A stretch of 26,245 nucleotides of DNA from a virus. The translations under genes and the position numbers were made by a program. Positions 1-5,773 of the stretch are shown here, one piece after another. The stretch covers positions 1-26,245 of the IMG/VR virus record IMGVR_UViG_3300003937_000077. One strand, given 5' to 3'. A model generated the notes under the pieces. That model worked only from the letters and a program-made list of their open reading frames with translations. It had not been told where the DNA came from and did not search any database. Position 1 is the first letter of the stretch; each line of letters starts with the position of its first letter.

Positions 1-249
1 ATGAATAGAGCAGATATAAAAGAGTTACTACGTGACAACGTAGCTGAAATAATGTTTACAAAAAAAGATGGCACTGAACGTGTTATGAATTGCACACTTA
101 AATCTAAGCTTATACCCGAGGAACATACACCTAAAGGTACAAGCACAGCTAAAGAAAATTTAGATGTGGTCAATGTATTTGATTTAGATAAAATAGGTTG
201 GCGTTCTTTTTTAGTGGATAACGTGCAATATGTCAAAACCACCCACTAA
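1..249 (+). CDS. DUF2693-like small phage protein (SH3-like barrel)
   Basis: An 82-residue protein with a lysine/glutamate-rich N-terminus, a beta-prone middle (IMFTKKDGTERVMNCTL) and a C-terminal 'GWRSFLVDNVQYV' strand. This pattern is what I know from the small SH3-barrel/DUF2693 proteins common in T4-like phages, where they sit among replication genes; their biochemical role is not established. The ATG is the first base of the window, so an earlier start cannot be excluded, but the length fits the family. The stop overlaps the next gene by 20 bases, consistent with translational coupling. Confidence 0.7.
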   Translation: MNRADIKELLRDNVAEIMFTKKDGTERVMNCTLKSKLIPEEHTPKGTSTAKENLDVVNVFDLDKIGWRSFLVDNVQYVKTTH

Positions 250-826
250 GAATGAAAACAAAGTCATTGACTTTTTTACCAGAAAGCCGTATGACATAGA
301 CCACTTTAATAACCATGACAGCTCAGGCATAGCATTGGCTGACTTTGTAAATGGAGTAAAGCCTAATGGTTTGGTTATTGACGCTGGTTGTGGTATTAAT
401 CCATTTAAAGAAAAGATTAATAACCTTATAGGATTTGACGCAGCTCCGTATGAAGGAGCAGACTTCCAAGCAACTTTTAATCAAGCACATCATATATTTA
501 ATAGAGATTTTGCTGATGTTGTATTAGCTCTAGGTTCATGCAACTTCGGCACCCTTAATGAGAACCTATATCATTTTGATAAATTTTATTCATGGTTAAA
601 AAAAGGTGGACTATGTATTGTAAGAGTTCATCTTAATAGAGCAGAGATTCATATGGAACCTGATACAGAATATGCGCATTGGACAATAGAGAGTGCTGAC
701 CATTGTGCTTTTAAATGGTTCAAAGATAAATTTAAAGTATTAGATATGCATATTGAAACAATGATATCTATTAAAGATGGCACAACACCAGTTCAACTTG
801 CTGTATGGGTATGGAAAAAAATATGA
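230..826 (+). CDS. class I SAM-dependent methyltransferase-like protein
   Basis: 198 residues with a Rossmann methyltransferase signature: motif I at about 49-58 (VIDAGCGINP, glycine-rich loop), an acidic residue ending the next strand at about 70 (IGFD), a motif-IV-like strand at about 96-104 (DVVLALGSC) and a later 'LKKGGLCIVRVHL' strand typical of the post-motif region. Substrate is not readable; free methyltransferases of this type in phages may act on small molecules, proteins or nucleic acids. Only the core domain is present, with no target-recognition domain. It overlaps the DUF2693-like gene upstream and gp62 downstream (ATGA), so it belongs to the clamp-loader operon. The fold is fairly sure, the function unknown. 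Confidence 0.75.
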   Translation: MSKPPTKNENKVIDFFTRKPYDIDHFNNHDSSGIALADFVNGVKPNGLVIDAGCGINPFKEKINNLIGFDAAPYEGADFQATFNQAHHIFNRDFADVVLALGSCNFGTLNENLYHFDKFYSWLKKGGLCIVRVHLNRAEIHMEPDTEYAHWTIESADHCAFKWFKDKFKVLDMHIETMISIKDGTTPVQLAVWVWKKI

Positions 827-1203
827 ATCCATTTGAATTAATAAAATCAATATCCAATACTAAAAAAAATATACTTGAAAATGAGAAAGACTATAATGCC
901 TTTATGGTAAACCGTGGTCTATCTTATTTTCCAGATACTGTCTTATACGCCAATGAAATGAACAAGTTTCATCATCTCGGAGGTCGATTACAATACTCAT
1001 TTCTTATAAATATCATAAGGAAACGTAATCGTTTTTCCAAGTGGAACAAATCTATTGAATCTGAAAATATCAATGCTATAAAAAGATATTATGGTTATAG
1101 CAACGAAAAAGCTCGTGATGTACTTCCGCTTTTAAGTAATGAAACCCTTAAAATTATAAGAGGAAGAATAAATCATGGCGGAACACAAAGACAATCTAGT
1201 TAG
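823..1203 (+). CDS. 62: DNA polymerase clamp loader small subunit (gp62)
   Basis: About 126 residues from ATG 823, whose ATGA overlaps the preceding stop; in-frame ATGs at 805 and 811 lie inside the upstream gene and are less likely. The segment KDYNAFMVNRGLSYFPDT followed by 'ANEMN' aligns with the T4 gp62 block 'KDYSKFMVENALSQFPE...AMN'. In T4, gp62 forms the clamp loader with four gp44 ATPase subunits and loads the gp45 sliding clamp. It is shorter than T4 gp62 (187 residues), as is usual in marine relatives. regA follows directly, as in T4 (62-regA); genes 44 and 45 would be expected just upstream, outside the window. Confidence 0.88.
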   Translation: MNPFELIKSISNTKKNILENEKDYNAFMVNRGLSYFPDTVLYANEMNKFHHLGGRLQYSFLINIIRKRNRFSKWNKSIESENINAIKRYYGYSNEKARDVLPLLSNETLKIIRGRINHGGTQRQSS

Positions 1204-1585
1204 CTGGACACCAGACATGATGCTGGAAGTAACTCTAGCTGAGCCGGATGACTTTTTAAAAATCAGAGAAACATTAACACGTATGGGCGTAGCGTCCAAA
1301 AGAGATTCTCAACTATTTCAATCATGCCATATCCTTCATAAGCAAGGTAGGTATTTTATAACTCACTTTAAAGAGTTATTCTTATTAGATGGCAAACCAT
1401 CTAATCTAACAGAGAATGACCTCCAAAGACGTAACACAATTGTTACACTCATGTCTGATTGGGGATTATTAGAAACTGTTAAACCAGTAGGAGAAACAGC
1501 TCCATTAAATCAAATTAAAATAATATCACATAAAGAAAAAGGAGATTGGGAACTTTGTCCCAAGTATAATATTGGAATAAAGTAA
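1175..1585 (+). CDS. regA: RegA translational repressor
   Basis: 136 residues. From residue 17 it follows T4 RegA closely: LEVTLAEPDDFLKIRETLTRMG, then 'QSCHILHKQGRYFITHFKE', 'DWGLLE' and the C-terminal 'CPKYNIGI'. RegA is a small RNA-binding protein that represses translation of many early phage mRNAs by covering their initiation regions. The start at 1175 is backed by a good ribosome site, AGAGGAAG, eight bases upstream; it adds about 15 residues compared with T4 RegA, and ATG 1217/1220 would give a T4-like N-terminus but has no clear ribosome site. It overlaps gp62. In T4 the polymerase gene follows immediately; here about 4.2 kb of other genes intervene. Confidence 0.93.
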   Translation: MAEHKDNLVSWTPDMMLEVTLAEPDDFLKIRETLTRMGVASKRDSQLFQSCHILHKQGRYFITHFKELFLLDGKPSNLTENDLQRRNTIVTLMSDWGLLETVKPVGETAPLNQIKIISHKEKGDWELCPKYNIGIK

Positions 1586-1594
1586 AATTATATT

Positions 1595-3016
1595 ATGATT
1601 TTAGCATTGTTATTAGGCACATTGTATGGTCTTATAATTGGATTGATACCAGCAGCAGGAGCCACCACAGGTCTTGTAGTTCTATTTGGTTTTATGTCTT
1701 ATTTCTCAGACCCGTACTTAGGAGTTGTATTCTGTATGGCTGTAGTAGCAGCCTCTACCACAGGTGATACATACTCCGGAATCTTATTAGGTATCCCAGG
1801 TGCTAACTCAGCCGCTGCCACAATGGTCGACGGTCACCCTCTAGCCAAGCAAGGCAAAGCAACCTATGCTCTTACAGCAGCAATAACAACCTCAACTGTC
1901 AATGGTCTCCTATGGGGAACACTTACATTTGCCTTACTCCCTTGGTATACAAAGCTTATGATGGTCTTTGGCGTCCCAGAGATGTGGGCTTTTGTTATGT
2001 TAGCTCTTGCCTGTGTTGGATTTGTATCTAATAAATTCTGGATTAGAAGCTTAATGGCTATATTAATTGGATTATTCTTAGGAAGTATAGGTACTAACCC
2101 AGTGACAAATGCTGATAGGTGGACATTCGGTTGGGAATATCTAGGAGCTGGTATTCAAATTATGCCAATGGTTGCTGGTCTATTTGCCTTCCCTGAAATA
2201 TTAGATGGTTGGAGAAAAGGAGATAAAACTACCATATCACATAATACCAAAGGTCAAACCTTAGATGGAATTAAAGCCGCATGGAAATATAGATGGGATT
2301 CAATAAGAGGCGGAGCAATAGGAGCCTTTATTGGTTTCCTTCCAGGACTTGGTGGTGCTATGGGAGATTGGATGGCGTATGGTTCAGCCGTTGCTGCCAA
2401 TCCTAATGAAGAATTTGGTAAAGGAAATATAAGAGGTGTTATAGGTTCAGAAGGAGCTAACAATTCTCAAAAGGCTACATCAATGATTCCCACAGTTTTA
2501 TTTGGAATCCCTGGTGCTTCTTTTGCTGCAGTATTAATGGCTTTATTTATGACATTAGGATTTGAATTAGGAACACCTGACCTTGCTTATGATACAAGAT
2601 TTTTTGATAGTCTCACATTTGGATTTATGTGGGCTACGGTTTTAGTAGGTATATTATGCATTGTGTTTAATAGATACATTTCAAAGATATCCTCATGGCC
2701 ATATAAATATTATTTCCCAATCCTTGTAGTGTTTATCACTTGGGCTTGTGCTCAATACACTGGTGGTTGGGAGGACTATGCTATATTGATATTATGCTCG
2801 GCTCTTGGAGTCTTTTGTAAAGCATATAAATATAGTAGACCGGCTTTGTTGATGGCATTCATCTTAGCCATAAAGGTAGAAACATTGACTCTACAATTAA
2901 GTGCTTTATATACTATAGATACTCTTATGACTAGGCCAATATTTATTATTTTAATTATAACAATTATAGCAATGGCAACATTATCTATAAGAAAAAACAA
3001 ACTGGAGTATGCATGA
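1595..3016 (+). CDS. TctA-family tripartite tricarboxylate transporter permease
   Basis: 473 residues, almost wholly hydrophobic with about a dozen predicted membrane spans. It has the two TctA-type repeats, visible as GLIIGLIPAAGATTG near the N-terminus and 'GAFIGFLPGLGGAMGDW' mid-protein, plus 'GIPGANSAAATMVDGHP' and 'GIPGASFAAVL'. TctA is the large inner-membrane subunit of carboxylate transporters that use a periplasmic TctC receptor and the small TctB. The N-terminus begins inside the first conserved block, so it lacks roughly 20 residues seen in bacterial proteins; no upstream start exists because the RegA stop lies three codons upstream in the same frame. No clear ribosome site precedes it. 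TctC follows (4-base overlap). A likely host-derived metabolic gene; substrate unknown. Confidence 0.9.
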   Translation: MILALLLGTLYGLIIGLIPAAGATTGLVVLFGFMSYFSDPYLGVVFCMAVVAASTTGDTYSGILLGIPGANSAAATMVDGHPLAKQGKATYALTAAITTSTVNGLLWGTLTFALLPWYTKLMMVFGVPEMWAFVMLALACVGFVSNKFWIRSLMAILIGLFLGSIGTNPVTNADRWTFGWEYLGAGIQIMPMVAGLFAFPEILDGWRKGDKTTISHNTKGQTLDGIKAAWKYRWDSIRGGAIGAFIGFLPGLGGAMGDWMAYGSAVAANPNEEFGKGNIRGVIGSEGANNSQKATSMIPTVLFGIPGASFAAVLMALFMTLGFELGTPDLAYDTRFFDSLTFGFMWATVLVGILCIVFNRYISKISSWPYKYYFPILVVFITWACAQYTGGWEDYAILILCSALGVFCKAYKYSRPALLMAFILAIKVETLTLQLSALYTIDTLMTRPIFIILIITIIAMATLSIRKNKLEYA

Positions 3017-4098
3017 AAAAATTAATCGCACTTTGCCTTATAGCATTCACAACATCAGCCTTAGCTGATTATGTCTTTGTTGTACCACAAAAACCTGGAG
3101 CTGGAACAAGCCAATGGGCTGCAATTATTGCAGAACAACTTGAGCCATTCTTAGGAGAAAAGATACACATTAAACATATACCAGGAGCAAGAGATATTCC
3201 TGGCTTTAATGAATTCCATAACTCTTTAAGAGTATCTGATAAGATTGTTATGGTTTCACATGGTGGTAATGGAGTTAGCTTCTTACAAGAGAATGTTGAC
3301 TATGACTATAATGATTATGACTCTATTGGTCTTATGAATTTAAATATTATAGCTGGTAAAGCTATTGGAGCAGATATGACGCATCCAATTTTTGCTGCTG
3401 GTTCGGGTATGGTTCCCGAAGCTTTTGCTATGGCCCTATTAATATGTGGTAATAAATCTACATCAATAGATTATTATATTGCTTGCTTTGGTGAGCATGT
3501 GACTTGGGTTAATGGAATGTCAGGTGGTGAACGTAGACTTGCATTTAAACGTGGTGAACTAAATGGTACAAGGGAAAACCCAGCTGCATATAAAAAACAT
3601 GTTGAACCAAATGACAAAGCAGAAATATGGTTCCATCATGGTATACTCCAAGCAGATGGAAGTCATGCTGATGACCCTAACTATCCTGGGTTCCAATTAG
3701 AAATTTTATTTGAAGAGCTTTGGGATGCACCACCAAGTGGAGAATTTTATGATGCTTATAAGCTTGTCAAATCATTTAGAGATGGTATGCAAAAAGCCTT
3801 ATGGGTAAATAAAGGAAATCAAAATACATTTGCTTTAAGGAATGCTTTACATCAAATGAGTTTAGACCCAGATGCAGTAGCTGCTATTGAAGCTAAAGTT
3901 GGTAAATATGAATGGAAGATTGGTGATGAAGGTAATGCACATAGAGATACCCTTATGTCATTCATTACTGAAGATGCTCTTAGGAATTTAATTCGTTTTA
4001 ATACAGAAGCATTAGGATTAGCAAGCATATTTAAAGACCATCTTGTAATAGAAGTTGAGGTACCAACACAGCTTGAAGGAACTGATTTGAGAGGATGA
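3013..4098 (+). CDS. TctC/Bug-family periplasmic solute-binding protein
   Basis: 361 residues. The N-terminus is a classic signal peptide: MKK, a hydrophobic core (LIALCLIAFTTS) and an ALA cleavage site at about residue 18, so the protein should be exported to the host periplasm. The mature part begins with the receptor pattern 'VVPQKPGAGTSQWAAIIAEQL', an 'IPGA' block and 'SHGGNGVSFL', matching the Bug/TctC fold that delivers carboxylates to TctA. It is somewhat longer than usual TctC proteins (about 320-330). It overlaps tctA (ATGA), giving order A-C, unlike the common bacterial C-B-A, and no TctB lies nearby. The pair could supplement host uptake during infection. Ligand not deducible. Confidence 0.82.
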   Translation: MKKLIALCLIAFTTSALADYVFVVPQKPGAGTSQWAAIIAEQLEPFLGEKIHIKHIPGARDIPGFNEFHNSLRVSDKIVMVSHGGNGVSFLQENVDYDYNDYDSIGLMNLNIIAGKAIGADMTHPIFAAGSGMVPEAFAMALLICGNKSTSIDYYIACFGEHVTWVNGMSGGERRLAFKRGELNGTRENPAAYKKHVEPNDKAEIWFHHGILQADGSHADDPNYPGFQLEILFEELWDAPPSGEFYDAYKLVKSFRDGMQKALWVNKGNQNTFALRNALHQMSLDPDAVAAIEAKVGKYEWKIGDEGNAHRDTLMSFITEDALRNLIRFNTEALGLASIFKDHLVIEVEVPTQLEGTDLRG

Positions 4099-4483
4099 AG
4101 AATTATATATTTGTAACAGGTGCTCCAGGAAGTATGTGGAGTGGTATCTCTCAAAAAATTAGAGAGGAGCATAATGCAGATATGACTGATTATACTCCTG
4201 ACAAAATATATAAACATCATAAATATGCTGGTCATAAAGGAAATTACTATGGACCAAAGATGCAATATGTGTAGAGTTATTTCCAGAAAGTAAAATTGTT
4301 GCAGTAGTTAGAGATAATGATGAATGTTTTAATTGGTGGCAAGAAGCAGGTGGCTGGAATATAACATACCCAAATTATGAATGGTATATAGATGATATAC
4401 AAATGATGGAAGAAATAAAAGAGCAAAATAAATTAATAAAACGGTTTACAATTACACCAAACTGTGATATAATATATGTATAA
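4095..4483 (+). pseudogene. broken P-loop (sulfotransferase-like) gene
   Basis: ATG 4095 overlaps the tctC stop and encodes 59 residues beginning MKNYIFVTGAPGSMWSG, a P-loop-like start seen in sulfotransferase-like proteins of marine phages, and ends at TAG 4274. Another frame, open from 4238 to TAA 4483, continues with typical protein sequence: 'ELFPESKIVAVVRDNDECFNWW' in part, then an aromatic/acidic 'GGWNITYPNYEWYIDD' segment. The two pieces read as N- and C-terminal parts of one gene, joined out of frame and apparently lacking a middle section. I infer a deletion plus frameshift; two small genes or programmed frameshifting are less likely. Assignment to sulfotransferases rests on memory of the family, not on a search. 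Confidence 0.65.
4445..4473 (+). promoter_or_regulatory. sigma70-like early promoter upstream of hsp20
   Basis: TTTACA at 4445-4450 and a perfect TATAAT at 4468-4473, 17 bases apart, with TGTGA directly before the -10. It lies in the 3' end of the broken P-loop gene. Predicted start is near 4480, giving a leader of about 88 bases for hsp20. Confidence 0.75.
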
Positions 4484-4486
4484 ATA
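4479..4486 (+). promoter_or_regulatory. T4-type late promoter TATAAATA upstream of hsp20
   Basis: Exact match to the T4 late promoter consensus, which is read by host RNA polymerase with phage gp55. It sits 5 bases after the sigma70-like -10 and about 80 bases before the hsp20 start, in sequence that contains no intact gene. Its start point would be near 4492-4494, inside the first leader hairpin. Confidence 0.55.
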
Positions 4487-4567
4487 GATTTGACAGATGC
4501 GAAAGGTCTGTCAATAACCGTAGCATTTTGCTACAATTTTAACCTTGCTATTTAATAGGAGGACATT
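4487..4567 (+). promoter_or_regulatory. ROSE-like RNA thermometer in the hsp20 leader
   Basis: Three hairpins in a row. Hairpin 1: TTGACAGA (4490-4497) with TCTGTCAA (4507-4514), 8 perfect pairs. Hairpin 2: GTAGCA (4520-4525) with TGCTAC (4529-4534), 6 pairs. Hairpin 3: 4544-4551 with 4555-4562 around a UUA loop; UUGCU (4545-4549) pairs with AGGAG (4557-4561), giving U-A, C-G, a G-G mismatch, U-A and U-G, and covers the ribosome site AGGAGG (4557-4562), five bases before the ATG. A UUGCU/AGGA helix with a G-G mismatch in front of a small heat-shock gene is the hallmark of ROSE elements, which melt on warming and release the ribosome site. Function is inferred. Confidence 0.7.
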
Positions 4568-5023
4568 ATGTCAAACTTAGCATTTAACTTCCCAAGAGAT
4601 ACATTCCTGGGATTTGATTCTCTCTTTAACACACTATCTGAAATGAATGTCGAACGCGCTAGAGGCGTTGGATATCCACCATATAATGTTATTAAAAGAG
4701 ATGATGGTCATTTTTTAATTGAAATCGCTGTTGCGGGATTTAAAAAAGAAGACATTGACCTAACACTTGAGAAAAGTGTTTTAACTATCACTGGTAAACA
4801 TAAAGGTGGTAGCGATGTACGAGATTATACCCATAGGGGTATTTCTCAAAGAGCGTTTGAGCGTTCATTCACATTAAGCGAGACCATTAAGGTCGTTGGA
4901 GCTGACATTGTTGATGGATTGCTTGTAGTTATTTTGGAGAACGATATTCCAGAAGAGGACAAGCCTCAAACAATTAATTTAGGTGACCTACCTAAGCACG
5001 CTAAAAAGCTATTGCTTGGGTAA
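4568..5023 (+). CDS. hsp20: Hsp20 small heat-shock protein
   Basis: 151 residues with an alpha-crystallin domain at about 35-130: PPYNVIKRDDGHFLIEIAVAG at its start, 'VLTITGKH', the 'FERSFTL' strand and 'GLLVVILEND' near the end. Such proteins bind unfolding proteins in the cytoplasm without ATP; homologues are widespread in marine T4-like phages, where a role in capsid or host protein stability has been suggested. The C-terminal IXI anchor used for assembly is not obvious ('TINLGDLP' is the nearest). It has strong expression signals: early and late promoters and a perfect AGGAGG site held in a leader hairpin. It heads a unit with iscU and the gene at 5428. Confidence 0.93.
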   Translation: MSNLAFNFPRDTFLGFDSLFNTLSEMNVERARGVGYPPYNVIKRDDGHFLIEIAVAGFKKEDIDLTLEKSVLTITGKHKGGSDVRDYTHRGISQRAFERSFTLSETIKVVGADIVDGLLVVILENDIPEEDKPQTINLGDLPKHAKKLLLG

Positions 5024-5043
5024 ATAAATACTAAGGAGCACTT

Positions 5044-5424
5044 ATGGCATATTCAGACGCAGTATTAGACCACTATAATCATCCACGCAATGTGGGTAAA
5101 ATGGATTTGAGTGATAAGAATGTTGGGACTGGTATGGTAGGTGCTCCATCTTGCGGTGACGTTATGAAGCTGCAAATTAAAGTAGAGAAAGATATTATAC
5201 AGGATGCAGTATTTAAATGTTATGGCTGTGGTTCTGCAATAGCTTCCTCTTCTATTATTACTGAAATGCTTAAGGGTATGACACTCGACCAAGCAGAAGA
5301 AATAAAAAATACAGAGGTGGTTAGCCAGCTTGACCTACCCCCAGTTAAAATACACTGCTCCGTTTTAGCTGAAGATTCAATTAGAGCAGCAATCAAAGAT
5401 TATAAATCAAAACAACACAGGTAA
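5044..5424 (+). CDS. iscU: IscU-type iron-sulfur cluster scaffold
   Basis: 126 residues, the full length of bacterial IscU. The cluster ligands are present: C37 in GAPSCGDVM with D39, C62 in 'YGCGSAIASSS', H104 and C105 in 'KIHCSVLAED'. The LPPVK motif (98-102), which HscA chaperones recognise in IscU, is intact. The phage protein should therefore accept sulfur from host IscS and hand clusters on using host HscA/HscB. C59 replaces the residue usually found two places before YGCG. A ribosome site (AAGGAG) lies ahead of ATG 5044, 20 bases after hsp20. Its placement with a chaperone suggests a protein or cofactor maintenance unit. Confidence 0.92.
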   Translation: MAYSDAVLDHYNHPRNVGKMDLSDKNVGTGMVGAPSCGDVMKLQIKVEKDIIQDAVFKCYGCGSAIASSSIITEMLKGMTLDQAEEIKNTEVVSQLDLPPVKIHCSVLAEDSIRAAIKDYKSKQHR

Positions 5425-5427
5425 ATT

Positions 5428-5733
5428 ATGAATGAATTAATTAGATTAATCCGGCTTACGTCGGGTGAGGAAATATTGGTTGGTATTAAAGATATGAATG
5501 AAAAACAAACAGTTGTAACAGACCCAGTAATATTAATCCCTGAACCAGGAGGTACTGGCAGAATAAGTTTTATGCCTTATTTGTCTTATTGCGAAATGGA
5601 CGAATTAGTTATTAAAGAAGAACATATTATGTTTATATGCGAGCCTGAAGCAGGCCTCCAAACAAAATATGAAGATATGATTAAAGGCAAAATCAAATTA
5701 ATAGAACCAACACAAGCAGAAATATTTACATAA
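5428..5733 (+). CDS. conserved marine-phage protein, probable small beta barrel
   Basis: 101 residues. The opening MNELIRLIRLTSGEEILVGI and the following alternation of charged and hydrophobic strands ('VVTDPVILIPE', 'ISFMPYLSY', 'HIMFICEPE') suggest a small beta barrel, possibly Sm-like. I recall similar proteins in cyanomyoviruses but no function. It starts three bases after iscU and is the last gene before the polymerase promoter, so it is probably cotranscribed with hsp20 and iscU. Sm-like RNA binding is only a structural guess. Confidence 0.65.
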   Translation: MNELIRLIRLTSGEEILVGIKDMNEKQTVVTDPVILIPEPGGTGRISFMPYLSYCEMDELVIKEEHIMFICEPEAGLQTKYEDMIKGKIKLIEPTQAEIFT

Positions 5734-5738
5734 ATCTA

Positions 5739-5767
5739 TTTACTTTTAATGCGATTTATGGTATAAT
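5739..5767 (+). promoter_or_regulatory. sigma70-like promoter of DNA polymerase gene, near-leaderless
   Basis: TTTACT (5739-5744), 17-base spacer, TATAAT (5762-5767). The usual start point, seven bases after the -10, falls on the A of the polymerase ATG (5774). A perfect 10-base palindrome, ATGGTACCAT (5766-5775), covers the end of the -10 and the start codon and could be an operator. Confidence 0.8.
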
Positions 5768-5773
5768 GGTACC

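Noticed and set aside
1546-1570. TTGGGA...TCCCAA inverted repeat followed by TATAAT before tctA
   Set aside because: Lies in RegA codons that encode the conserved C-terminus, and no matching -35 is found 16-18 bases upstream of the TATAAT; weak support for a promoter or operator.
2702-2709. TATAAATA inside tctA
   Set aside because: Exact late-promoter string, but intragenic in very AT-rich DNA; similar copies occur by chance near 2825 and in the gp62 gene.
3852-4265. Reverse-strand frame of 137 codons
   Set aside because: Opposite the tctC end and the broken gene; hydrophobic and cysteine/serine-rich like an antisense shadow, no ribosome site or promoter, and no reverse-strand gene elsewhere.
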